Assembly (NCBI GenBank): GCA_963920575.1
Contig: OY986964.1
Coordinates: 16,371,987 to 16,435,986, forward strand
DNA from: Narthecium ossifragum
Taxonomy: Eukaryota > Streptophyta > Magnoliopsida > Dioscoreales > Nartheciaceae
Length of the DNA stretch: 64,000 nucleotides
Reading direction: 5' to 3'
The notes below the pieces were generated by a model. It was not told the DNA's origin. It did not search any database and saw nothing but the letters and a program-made list of their open reading frames with translations. Shown piece by piece: positions 34,542 through 45,773 of the stretch. The translations under genes and the position numbers were made by a program. Each line of letters begins with the position of its first letter. The first letter of the stretch is position 1.

Positions 34542-36719
34542 GCACAAACTGACCATGTTTGTGTTAGTGTTGATTAGAAAGGTTAGGTGGACCCGGGATC
34601 GAAAAATCCAAGCTTGGGCTTGAGTTTTAGCCCAAGTCTAGCTTTATGCACCTAAGAGATCGATCTTTCCTTGCTAGAAGATCGAGCTTTTAATGTCAGA
34701 AAGTCAAGGCGCGATCGTCATGAAGGATCGATCATTATAGGTCGGTTCGTTTGTCTATAAAACGGACGTAACCCTCTTCCTTGAACCCCTTTTGAAATCC
34801 GCATTCTTAAGCTCAGAGCAGCCGGATTTTGAAGAGATTTCGGACGATCCAACGTCTTGCAGCTAGGATTGAAGCTGCTCTAGGCTAGGTAGGGATGATC
34901 GATCATGTGCCTTGGGTAGCATGGATGCCCTTTGTCGCGAGTAGGATCGATCTTCCTGGGAGGAAGGATCGATTTTCCTTGGCACGACAAGGAGGATGTC
35001 CTCTGTCGCGATGATGATCGATCTTCCTGGGAGGAAGGATCGATCATCTTTGGCTTGACAGGGAAGGAAACTCTCTGTCGCTTAGAAGATCGATCTTTTC
35101 TTAGGAAAAGATCGATCCTTTGACGACAGAGAGGGATTTTCATTGGTTTTGCCTGCGGGGCTTTGTATGTACAGATTTCTTACAGCTTTATATCTTGTAC
35201 ATATTTTTAAGCATGCTAGCCCCATATTAGGGGTAGTGGTGAACCAGGAGAGTGATGACTCCTGGGATGTTTAGAATAAGTGGGCGAGTAGCCCTACTGC
35301 TTTCCATAGCCTTGCATGCCGGCGTGCACCGAGGGCCTTTACTTGCGTAGTTTGTCTCTATTGTTTGCGGGGCTGCTTCCCGATGCAGGTCGCTTGTGAA
35401 CTGGCTGGCAGTTGGGGTTGTACCACTGCAGCAGTTCCAGACCTTAAATACATGCTCACCACCCCGGGCCGGCAGAGTGCCGGGCCTAGACCTTGTTATG
35501 CTATCATCACATCCTGCTGCATGCTTAACTCCTTATATACGTATGTTCATCGCATGCATCTCTGTTGTGCATTAGTTACATGGTTAAGGTGTGGGCGATC
35601 TAGGGGCCGCCATCTCGAGGCTTGGAAGCTTGGATTTAGCCCTAGGACCGGGCTTGGTAGTTTGGACCCGGTTTGAATTGTGGTGTACAGTCGAATTCGA
35701 TGATAGGCCTAGATGACTAGTACACCTACTGCTTGATGATTGTAGAGGTCGTGTCGGCCTCGAGTCGGATTCTGAGTTGTAGCCAGTATCCTACTGTGAT
35801 GAATCTTGAGTAGAGGGGTTGCCTACTCAGCGGTGTCATTTCCCGCCTGCAGTGCCGTTCCCCTGCTTGGGAGCCAGTAGTGTTGGTTCCTGCTTACTGA
35901 GTGTGACCCATCATGTAACCAGTTCTCCTGGAAGACCATGATCGTGGACCTCAGGGACACGCGGTGGGCTTATGGGACCCCTGTATACACCCAGGTCTTA
36001 CTTGAGGGCGACACTGTTGGGTTTCCCTCTTTCTTTTGTGTGTCATAGTGTAGTTTCCCTGCTGAGCTTAGTTGCTCACTTCTACCCGGGCTGCGTTTTG
36101 CAGGTGCAGGTGCAGGCGCTAGCTCCTCTTCGGTGGCCCCTACCGGGCAGTTGGTCGGCGGTGCGGCGGCGTCAGGCGGAGTCTGAGAGGTGGCGATCAT
36201 TTACTTGCTTTAAACCCTTTGTTAGTTAGTCTCCTACGGGAGTGTTGTGTGTTCTACTTGACCTTCCCCTCTTCGAGGATATGTATATTAAACTCTTTTG
36301 GATTTGTAATCTTGGGATGGAGGCTTGCCTAAATTATTGTTGTTTTAAGTGGGGGTGTTTTGATGAACTGTTTAGGGAGACCAATAGGTTAGAGGAAACC
36401 CTTGCCAAATATTCCCGCGTTTCGTTAGGTTTCGGTTCGCGTCGCCCGGCCCGGTTGGGCTTTCGCGGGTCGGGGCGTGACACTATCAATCTTGATGATA
36501 GGCTTAGATGACTTGAATACATGTTGATCGATGATTTAGAGGTCGTGTCGGCCTCGAGCCAAGTGCTGAGGGTGCAACCAATGTTGTTGTTTCATCCTTG
36601 GGCAGAGGGTGTGCCTGCCCGGCCAAGACTTGTCCTGCCCAGCAGTGTCTTCTTCTTGATGTACTAGGTGTATCCGAGATGGGCCCAGTTCATTAGGGTG
36701 ACCATGGTTGGATACCTAG

Positions 36720-39700
36720 TGTCAAGGCCCGACCCAGAAAACCCATCCAGATCGAGACGTGAGCCACCTAAACCTGTTTACATCATCAATGGGCGCACAA
36801 GTGTATAACTGCTATGAATTCAAACAATTTAATCCTCAAGTTCATAAAAATTTCGACATAATCCCCTTTATAATTATAGCACAAGAAATCTGTACATTTC
36901 ATAATATTACAATTTCAACTTGTACAATGGTAACATTGTAAATAACTAATTATTATATTTCTCAAATGTCTACATCAATAATATGACAACCTTTCTCAAA
37001 TACAATCAAATTAATACTCATACAATTCTGTTCTCGAATACATCATGTTATACATCGATTTATACATCAATTTGTACATCATTGATTAAAATTGTACATT
37101 ATCTGTTGATGAACTCCTTAAAGCTCCAAGTCCTCGATCACCTTGACATATCGCGCCATCGTCTAGAAGAACACCTGAAAGAAGGAACTGCATCGACCTG
37201 CATCGCCAATGCAGCCCAGGTAGGGTGAGCAACAATGCCCAGTAGGGTTCTACTCTACGTCGCACAAAAAAGAAGGGAAACTGCAACTGTGTCATTCTCC
37301 GCCTAAGCCTAACAGATGCCAAGGGGCCCTATAACCCTGTCGATTCCCGAGGGCTCCTGTCCAGGTCCCACCCTCACCCAAGAACAGACGAGAGGAAACA
37401 AAGACTACGTGCTCCTGTCCAGGTACCACCCTGCCTTGTCATACCATCTCTCGCGAGGACTTACATGTCAGGGACATCGACAACCATCCTTAGCGCTTGG
37501 CCTTGCAGACCCGACACGACCTCTACACCTCAAATACAATAATATCAATCATGATCGACTATAACAATAACCTCAAATGATATCAAGCATGATCATTGAT
37601 GACAATCACATCCTAATCCTCGACTACCCAAGCTGCTAGATCCGGGCTACCCGAGAACCCCGGATCGGCGATCGAATCCATCGCCTACCACCTATCCTGG
37701 ATGCCTCTAATGCAAGCATCATGCATGAGCTTATTCAAACAACTAGGCCTAGGTGTCTCTACATGATAAATCATCAGTCAATTGTCCAACATGATATACC
37801 ATAGTTATAGAGTAGGGTTTAGCATTTCAGAGCTATATAAAATCCAACCATGGCATTCATACATCTAAACCATATATAATATCATTCGATATACAAGGGC
37901 ACACCCTCGGCCCAATTAGTCTAAACATTCCCAAGGGCATTACTCCCTTGGTTAACTCACGAATAAAATATAAACGGGCGCACAGCCGGCCCTAGACTTG
38001 AGCATGATATAAAGCACACAATCGGATAGTTGAAGAAGAGCGTAAGAAATTTTGAAGTTCACATTAATTAACAGGAGTCTAACAGAGGAGGGAACATGCT
38101 ATAGTAAAATGCAACTAACATGCTTGGCATACATATACCATGATCGCAGGAAATCATAGCCATGATCGACGGCAGCCTAGCATTTCAATAAACATCTACA
38201 TAACACAGTTTAAGATGTATTAGACTAGGAAGCTAAGTATCCAAAGATCGACCGGAAGAGGGAAGAACCAGCAAACAAACAACCTCCAAACGACATGATC
38301 AACCCGATAGAGCACAACCAGCAAGCCAAACAATTTCTCAGTCAATATTGATTCACTAAGGACTCAATTCCAATTGACAGAACAACAACACAACCAAGCT
38401 CTGTCAAGCTCACAGCAGCACAGCGGCAAAGCCACAAATACCTTGCTTGCCTACCCTGAACCAACCAGTTCCAAAAGGGAAGAAAGGCCAGCAAGTTAAA
38501 TTCCCTCAGTTTACATGACTTGAAGCTTGGGCTGCAATACTTAGAATCACATTGCATCACTACTGAACATAGCTAGAGACATAGGAACGAACTCAAGCCG
38601 TGGCTAAAGACATCCATAAGGCAATGCTACTCCGCCCACTACCTGGTTGCCGATCATCGGCTTCCTTGCCGATCAGCAACCTAAAAAGGGGTTGTTGGCT
38701 TCCGAGCAAAATCCAACAAACACTAGGAGGCTCGCTGAGCAATCGGGAAGAGGGGGAGAAGAAGGACTCAGGCTTCAGACAACCCAAGAACAGGGGAGGA
38801 GAAAGAAGCACAACTAGAGAAGGGAAAGAAATCTCGTCAAGAACCCGTGAACACCCAAAGAACTGAACCACGGCGACAATAGAGGGGAATGAGGGAAACA
38901 GGGGAGAAAACAGGGCACGGCCTATCATCGAAATCCATACCATAACATCGGAGAAGGAGATAAAACCACGTCAGAGTCCAAAAAAACCAAACAGATAAGG
39001 GGAATAAAGCTCATCAAAATCCAGCATTAAATTACAAATCTAGGAAGCGGCAATGCAATGAACAAGGAAGGACATCAACCAAAGGCCGTGAAATCCACAA
39101 GACAACCAAAAATTCTAAGCTGGCCTGCTTCAAATCTTCGGTTCACTAGCAACTCAAGAACAGAGGGAGAAATCTAAGGAGAAAACTAACGAGAAATCCC
39201 ATAAGAAATTCAAAGAGAAATCCACAGAGAACTCCACAGAGAAATCCAAGAAGAAAGAGAGAACTAACAATTTCCAACCATCGGAGCCACGGAAATCACA
39301 GAGCAACCAACAATCCAAAACCACAAGCATCAAACCCTATTCTCCTCTAGTAGAGCCTAATCACGAGATTAGATCAAACCCTACCTCTAGATGAGAGATC
39401 TTCTCCTCTCTAGCCGATCGTCGTTGCCGAGCCCTCTCCTCTGGTCGCGATCACCGCCTTCCGCCATCGCCGTCGCCCCTCTTCTGTCGTCGTCACCGTC
39501 ACCATTCTCGTCCAAGGTTTTCGCCGTCGAGAGAAGGAACCCCATCGCCGGTGTCGCCTTCTCCTCTTCTCCCTCTCTCCGGTTGGGTCACGCCGCCTCT
39601 CTCTCTCAATCGCGACTGAAGCCCTAACAAGAGATGGGTTAAGTGGAGGCTTAAGTAGTAATGGCTTAAGATTAGATCCTGGCCGTCCGATCGGCCAGAT

Positions 39701-39966
39701 CTGATCCCATAAGCTCAACCCTTGATCTAATCAAGATCTTCCGGTCTAGGATTCCCCTGATGATCTAATCAAGCACATACATCACCACATGGCCGTGTGT
39801 GCACAACACGTGTGTGAAACCAACTCCTCCAAGGGTAATTTACCAAATTACCCCCGAAGCCGCAACGATCTAAGGGGATCGCTAAGCAACGCCAACTGAG
39901 CCAAATCAACCAAACCATACCCTCGACCGACACGGTCGGACCAGGTTGGAGGTACGGGTCCTCACA
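36720..39966 (-). mobile_element. Solo LTR, Tekay-type, 3.2 kb
   Basis: On the minus strand it starts TGTGAGGACCCGTACCTCC and ends GGTCGGGCCTTGACA. TSD CCTAG at 36715-36719 and 39967-39971. It is closest to 14639-19702. A GC-rich stretch lies at about 39380-39620. Confidence 0.93.
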
Positions 39967-40456
39967 CCTAGAAACAGTAGTGGGGTTATGGGACCCCTGT
40001 GTACACCAAAACCTTTCTTGGGGGCGACACTGTTGTGTTCCCTCCTTTTTGTGTGTTGTAGTGTAGAACCCTACTGAGTTTAGTGCTCACTCCTACCCGG
40101 GCTGCGTTTTGCAAGTGCAGGCGCTAGCACTTCTTCAGTGGCCCCTGCCGGGCAGGTGGTTGGTGGCGCGGCGGTGTCTGGCGGTGCTTGAGGAGCGATG
40201 ATCATCATCTACCTTTTGTTTTAGTTAGTCTCCTAAGGCAGTGTGATGTATATTAATGTAAACCCTTTTGAGGATTTGAATATATCTTTGCTTTATTGTT
40301 GAGGTTTAAAATTATCGTTTTAAATAAGGGTGCTTGTGAAATGTTTAAGGAGAACAGTAAGCTAGAGGGAACCATCGTCAAAATTATTTCGCATTTAGTT
40401 AGGTTCCGGTTCGCGTCGTCCGGCCCGGTTGGGCCTTCGCGGGTCGGGGTGCGACA

Positions 40457-41295
40457 GATTACCTGAACGGTGTGCGTGATTAAATAATGCATGAGCTTGC
40501 ATGTTGTGAAGTATAATGCTAGACAGTACTTCTCCACGAGGGGATATCTTGTCTCGCCGTCGGGGAGGACTCGACTTAGGTAAAAAATGGCTCTTTCCTG
40601 GCCTTCTTCATTATCTTGAGCTAGCAAGCAGCCGATTGAGTCATTTGTCGACGTGAGATATAGTTTTAGAGGTGTTCTAGGTCGAGGTGGTACAAGCACC
40701 GGTGGCTTCGCGAGGTACCTTTTGATTTCGTCAAAGGCCTCTTGATGTTTGTCTTCCCAGTGGAAGTCTTGACCCTGATGTAGCTTTAGCAGGTTGGAGA
40801 AAGCTTTTGTCTTCCCTGTGGCGTTCGAGATGAAGCATTGTAAGAAGTTAAGGTGGCCACGGAAGCTTTGGAGCTCCTTCTTATTCTTGGGTGGTTGTGT
40901 CTCGATGATCGCCTTGGCTTTCTTCTAGCTGATCTCGATGCCCCTACTGTGTATAAGAAAACCGAAGAAATTTCCCGCCGCTAGTCCAAAGGTGCATTTT
41001 AGTAGGTTTAGTTTTAGTTGATGAGTTCTCATTTTTTGGAATGCAACTCGAAGCACTTCTAGATGATTCTCGGACCGTGTTGATTTGACCAAGATATCGT
41101 CAATGTAGACCTCGAGTGACATCCCAATCAAGTCATGGAAGATGGCGTTCATCACCCTCTGGTATGGGGCGCCAATGTTTTTAAGGCCGAATGGCATCAC
41201 TACATACTCAAAGGTCCCAATGGCCCCAGGACAAGTGAATGCTATTTTATGGACATCCTCGTGTGCTACATGGATTTGGTTGAACCCGGAGTACC
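40457..41295 (-). pseudogene. E6 reverse transcriptase, C-terminal part, and start of RNase H
   Basis: The minus strand from 41290 encodes FTCPGAIGTFEYVVMPFGL, then EVYIDDILVKSTRSENHLE with the catalytic YIDD, followed by the thumb and connection (GFLIHSRGIEIS, stop, KKAKAIIETQPP). RNase H starts with LKLYLTSTNDSIGCLLAQD and FYLSRVLPDGETRYP. It ends at THTVQVI, where the solo LTR 27662-40456 begins. Confidence 0.88.
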
Positions 41296-43322
41296 TGTGA
41301 TGACCCGTTCCTCCAACCCGGTCTGACTACGTTGGGTCGAGGGTCTGGCTCTGTTGGTCTTATTTCGCGATTGGGTTTATCGTGAAGGCCCCAAGGGCAA
41401 TTTAGTAAATAGCACATTGACGGTTTGTTTCACACCTGCATTGCACAAATGGCCTTGGAATAATGTCCTTGTTTGATTAGAACCCTTAGGTGGAACCAGG
41501 ATCAAAAAATCTGGATTTGGGCATAAGTGTTTGCCCGTTAGCCACTTTTCAGTATGGGAAAATTGATCTTTTAGGGATAGAAGATCGATCTTCGTGTGCC
41601 TGGAAAGTCTTTGCCTAGTCATGGGAGAGATCAATCTTCATGGTTATGAAGATCGATCTCTCTTGTCATGACTGGTTCTATAAATAGGACCTGCCACTTA
41701 ACTTTGAATTTTCGTTTGGAAATCTTGGAAGGAGATCAAATCTGCCGACTTGGGAGGATCGTTTGGAAGATCCAAAGTTTGTTGGGCTGGATTTGGAGGC
41801 GCTCACCTGTTCTAGGTTGGGATCTCTACCCAAATCTCTTGATTTGGACGTTTAGGTTTGTTTGTGATCTTCGTCTGCTTAGATATGCTTGTGTAGTTGT
41901 TGGTATTCTGATTTCTCGTTGTTTTCGGACTCCCCTAGCTTAGCTCTACCAGATCCCTAAGTTTGATGAAGTTTGGTTTGGTATTTTGTGTGTTTTCCTG
42001 CATTTTCTCCGGTGCATTTCCGGCGGTGCTCAGGAAGGATCGATCTTCTTGTGAGGAAGATCGATCTCTCTTGTGACCTCACGCCTAGCCTGTGAAGGAT
42101 CGATCTTCATACCCATGAAGATCGATCTCTTGCTTGGCTAAGGCGGTACTATTCTATAGCTCAGGGAAGATCGATCCTCATAGGAGATGAAGATCGATCT
42201 CTTCCTTGGCAGTGGACCTATGTGAAGAAGATCGATCTTCATGGGAGGTGAAGATCGATCTCCTTTGTCCAGTGAGCTAGTTTCCCGATTTTAATTTCTT
42301 TTCAACCCGGTTTTCTCATATGGTTTTCCTATAAATAGCATGATGTTTTAATCGTGGTTTTGACGGTTTTGCCTTTGAGTTTTATGAAGATTTGTATTTC
42401 GGATCGCTTGGGTTGTGTAGATAGTATAGTTGTTACCTGTTGTTGTGCCATATAGTGACACTCATGTTAGGTACTTGAATAGGTGCATGCATTTGATTGC
42501 ATTAGATGCATTCTAGGTTAGGCGTGGGCGATTGGTTGATCATCAATCCGACGGCTCGGGCAGCTCGGATCTAGCTCTAGGACCGTGGCTGGATAGCAAG
42601 GTCTAGGGCGAGCTTTGTTGTGGTAATTGTTTAGCAGGCTCCAATTCTTAATGATTGAGGTTTAGAGGTCATGACGTTCCTCTTATGCCAAGGTTAAGGT
42701 GGACTGTTGCACCTTTGAGCAGTTTATTACCAGTTTTAAAGATCACACGTTAAGGAGCGCTTGGAACCAGTGTGATCCTTATCTTGATTGGTCACACTTC
42801 GAGAACGCCTAGAGTCGGCGCGCTCCTCGTCGTGGTTGTTTGCTTGTGTAGATAGCTACGCCTTGGTCTTGGTATGGAGAGACGGCGCAGTTGTAGTTAC
42901 CCTTTCATTGAGTATAACGTAGAGTAGAACCCTCCTGAGCTTTGTTCCTCACTCCTACCTGGGCTGCATTTGTAGGTGCAGACACCAGTGTTTCAGTAGC
43001 TCCCAGTGGATCAGCTTCTGGTCACACGTCGACTTCTAGAGGTGTTCGAGAACCCTAAGGGCTTAGTAGTATTTTACATATTTTGTTGTACAATCTTGAT
43101 CGAGGTTAATATTAAATGTATAATTTCCTTTTTAAGGTTTCCCGATGTATCTGTACAACTGTTTCATTGAGAGTCCTTGTACTTTGAATCTTGCACTCAA
43201 TTTAGCTTGTTCTTCTTATCTATAAATATTTTATCGTGTTGCGCCAGTTTGGATGTGAACAGGTAGGTCCCTCCCTCATGTCCCGTGGCCGGGGTTGGCG
43301 AATCCCGAGGAGGAGCATGACA
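41296..43322 (+). mobile_element. Solo LTR, Tekay-type, 2.0 kb
   Basis: Starts TGTGATGACCCGTTCCTCC and ends GAGGAGCATGACA. TSD GTACC at 41291-41295 and 43323-43327. TATA box TATAAATA at 41679-41686. GATCGATC palindromes occur at about 41580-41660 before the TATA box and 42030-42262 after it. Removal joins the two RT blocks of E6 (MDGY to SGFNQI). Confidence 0.92.
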
Positions 43323-43940
43323 GTACCCATCCATTAGAGAAATTAGTTCATTCCCTGCAACGGCATCGACCAAGAGATCGACTTCCAGCATCAAGTATTC
43401 ATCTTTGGGTGTGGCCATGTTAAGGTTTCTGTAGTCAATACATACCCTTATCTTCCCGTTCTTCTTAGTGGCGGGCACTATATTCGATACCCACTCGATG
43501 TATCAAGCGGTTCTTATGAACTTAGCCTATAGTAGGCATTTGACTTCTTCCTTTGTTTTGGGTATCTTCTCGGGTGCTAGCCTTCGAGGAGCTTGCTTCA
43601 CTAGTTTGTATCCAGGTTTGATTGGGAGTCCCATGCGAAACAATCTTTGAATTCGTGCAAAAGAACTGAGAAAGCCTCTTTTCATTTAAAAATCAAGGGC
43701 TCTATTTACATAAGTAACTCAAGGGGACTCGAGTGTCCTGAGATTAACCTCCTCGAGCTCGTCCGGAGACGTTACATAAGGGAAACCAAGAAAATCTAAG
43801 TCGGATGAGACCAACTTGGTAAATACATGACAATCGGCACTCGAAGGTGCGACTTTAGGGAAAGCCAGGAACTTATATACATCGACTAACCTAAGCTGTC
43901 GCTCAGTGTCTTCATGCGTCTCTTCGGACTCGGGGGCTTG
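43323..43940 (-). pseudogene. E6 protease-RT linker and N-terminal RT
   Basis: The minus strand shows DELEEVNLRTLESP and LLHEFKDCFAW, typical of the linker before RT in Tat elements. It continues with LPIKPGYKLVKQAPRRLAPE, EEVKCLL, stop, AKFIRTA, stop, then VPATKKNGKIRVCIDYRNLN and LLVDAVAGNELISLMDGY. At least three stops or frame changes are present. Similarity ends at about 43940, at a junction with Tekay sequence. Confidence 0.83.
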
Positions 43941-44051
43941 TTGTCGCGCCCCGAGCGAGGTGTTGGTTACAGTGTTTACTGCGACGCCAGCGGTGAGGGT
44001 TTGGGGTGTGTCCTCATGCAGGAGGGCCACGTAGTTTCCTATGATTCTCGT
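43941..44051 (+). pseudogene. Short Tekay RNase H fragment
   Basis: Encodes [19 protein letters not shown] and VVSY, nearly the same as E7 at 30171-30246. It is only about 110 bp and is bounded by E6 on the left and the E3 LTR on the right, with no TSD on either side. Confidence 0.8.
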
Positions 44052-44421
44052 AGATGAGTGCATGAAAGTGCACTCTAAATAGCCTTATAACCATCTCAAT
44101 TGCTAGATTATTATCTTTAATCAACATCTTTATTCCTATTTTTATATCTATATGTTGCTTCACATAGTTGTTTGGAAAATGCAGGAAAAAGGAGAAAAGA
44201 AGCTGAAAAGAGTGCATGGATCAACTTTAAATATTAATCTGTACCTGCTCATGAAGAATCAGATTATGTGCCATATATGGTTGGAAAGCTCTTGAAGTCT
44301 AGATGCTGGAGAATTTTACGGTTCGTGATTCCGAGTTTCCTAGAGGAAGTTATGGCAATTTTAGTACCGATGGCGCAGTCTGAATGGCAGCACAGTAAAT
44401 AAGCTGGAAGTCCGAGCGAAG

Positions 44422-44840
44422 GTCCGATCGATCGGACCACGCAAAAACGTGACAAAACATGTGTTTTTCAGCCACAACACATCCGATCGATCCCCCCATC
44501 GCTCTTATGGGGTCCGATCGATCCGACACCAATGGTCCGATCGATCGGACTCGGGAAAAGTCAAAAACAGCGGATTTTTACTCAACCGATCGATCCAACA
44601 CTCATAATTCGATCGATCGGACTTGGGAATTAAAGGGTGACAGAACGTATGCTTTTTAGAGGAACACAATTCGATCGATCGGACCATCGATCGAACTCGG
44701 GAAGAGCCAGAGATGAAGAATTTTTACGAAGTCGATCGATCTGACTCCCTTAGTCCGATCGATCGGGCTCGGGCGTAAATAGAAGTGGGAGATCTCAATG
44801 AGACCGATCGATCCAACATCGCGAGGAGGATCGATCGGAC
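44422..44840 (+). repeat. Cluster of 12 GATCGATC palindromes in E3 U3
   Basis: Words of the form TCCGATCGATCGGA, imperfect at the edges but almost always with GATCGATC at the centre, at irregular spacing of about 20-60 bp. The last ends 50 bp before the TATA box. The copy in the 3' LTR is at 52692-53112. Confidence 0.8.
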
Positions 44841-44889
44841 GTTTCCAGTGAATTAAATCAACGGTTTTGATTTAACCCGAGTTTAGGCC

Positions 44890-44897
44890 TATAAATA
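44890..44897 (+). promoter_or_regulatory. E3 LTR TATA box
   Basis: TATAAATA in the context GGCCTATAAATAGGATAC; repeated at 53161-53168 in the 3' LTR. Confidence 0.75.
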
Positions 44898-45730
44898 GGA
44901 TACTTAGGGTTATCAAAGGGGGGCTTTTGGAGGACTTTTTGGCAGCGTTTGGAGGCGAAGAGAAGGGTTCCAGGCCTGGTTTTCTTTTCTTATTTCTTCT
45001 TTATTTCTCCATTAGTTTTGCTGCCCTCATGATGAACATGAGTGGCTAGTTTCTTTTCTAAGGTACCGATGTAGCCCTAACTGAATCATTCTATGTTATT
45101 GGATCATGATTATTGTATCAGTTTATTTTCCTTGATTTATTCATTATTATAACTGAGATCTTAAATACCTTTATCTGGCCAATAAAAGTATTATAGATTG
45201 TTTTATGTAAGATTGGGCGAGGGTTCATTCCCTAATCTTGCAGGATCTATGAATGAATGAGTTTATGTCGAGGCCGGGTTCAAGCTAAGAGTATTCTTGG
45301 TTCATAATTGTTCTTCAGAGCTTAATGGATTCTTGGTTAACACTTAGTTATGGGTTCATTAGTTAGGGTTAATTGAGGGTACTTGGTGAAGACCGCGGCC
45401 GAACGGATCATCATACCGGAAGAACGAGCCCTTGGAATTAAACTGAAATCTTTATTGATTCAATGCATAGAATGAGGATGTTATGGTGAAATCGGAACCT
45501 TAGTATTCATCCATCATATTTCTATTGTTTTCTTATTTCGTTTTTAGATCATCTATCTTCGAGACTTCATATTTCTTATTTTCCCTTCCTTAGTTTCTTT
45601 CTTTTCTGTTCTTTAGCATTTCACTCTAATAATTTCTACAAATCTCTGTGGGTACGATACTCGTCTTGCTACTATACTGATTGCACCGATTCGTATACTT
45701 GCGAGATATAAAATTTATTCATCAAGTTTT

Positions 45731-45748
45731 TGGCGCCGTTGCCGGGGA
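45731..45748 (+). promoter_or_regulatory. E3 primer binding site, tRNA-Asp
   Basis: TGGCGCCGTTGCCGGGGA, an 18-base perfect complement of the tRNA-Asp 3' end, 6 nt after the LTR. Confidence 0.92.
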
Positions 45749-45773
45749 TTTGATTAGAGTTTATTTGTAGTGA

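Larger units (their letters stand above)
29141..36482 (+). mobile_element. E7: Tekay-type chromovirus with large internal deletion
   Basis: Flanks CTGTC (29136-29140) and CTATC (36483-36487) form a 5-bp TSD with one change. The 5' LTR breaks off at about 30082 and joins directly to RNase H, so the rest of the LTR, primer site, gag, protease and RT are lost. RNase H, integrase and a degenerate chromodomain remain, then a 3' LTR (32832-36482). A TRIM (30329-31011) and an Athila-type solo LTR (32932-34541) are inserted in it. Confidence 0.87.
32832..36482 (+). repeat. E7 3' LTR, interrupted
   Basis: Starts TGTGAGGACCTGTCCC after the purine-rich AAGGGTAATAGGA and ends GGGTCGGGGCGTGACA. About 2.0 kb of its own sequence remains around the solo LTR 32932-34541. 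TATA box TATAAAAC at 34756-34763. GATCGATC palindromes occur at 34661-34740 before the TATA box and at 34890-35118 after it. Confidence 0.88.
27662..40456 (+). mobile_element. Solo LTR, Tekay-type, carrying nested insertions
   Basis: TSD GATTA at 27657-27661 and 40457-40461. It starts TCTGAGGAT (TG mutated to TC) and ends GGGTCGGGGTGCGACA. Its own sequence is about 2.2 kb in three pieces: 27662-29140, about 36488-36719 and 39972-40456. The rest is element E7 and solo LTR 36720-39966. The pieces are colinear with the 3' LTR of E7. GATCGATC palindromes near 28010 lie just before a TATA-like CTATAAGTAG (28027). Confidence 0.88.
21134..43940 (-). mobile_element. E6: decayed Tat-type Ty3/gypsy element, oldest layer
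   Basis: Five blocks on the minus strand give, in order, end of protease/RT, RT, RNase H, a second RNase H, and integrase. The second RNase H before integrase is the hallmark of the Tat lineage. The blocks join cleanly when four solo LTRs with TSDs (GTACC, GATTA, CTTTG, GTTGC) are removed. Gag and LTRs are not in the window; the left end is cut by E1 and the right end by a short Tekay fragment. All domains carry stops or frameshifts. Confidence 0.85.
44052..45724 (+). repeat. E3 5' LTR
   Basis: 1673 bp, ending TTTATTCATCA. U3 holds 12 GATCGATC-type palindromes (44422-44840), then a TATA box TATAAATA (44890-44897). The U5 part has GTGGGTACGATACTCG. This is the promoter of E3. Confidence 0.95.

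Noticed and set aside
44422..44840. Regularly recurring GATCGATC words as a possible CRISPR array or satellite
   Set aside because: Spacing is irregular, the repeat core is only 8-14 bp, and the cluster lies inside plant LTRs; neither CRISPR nor tandem satellite applies.
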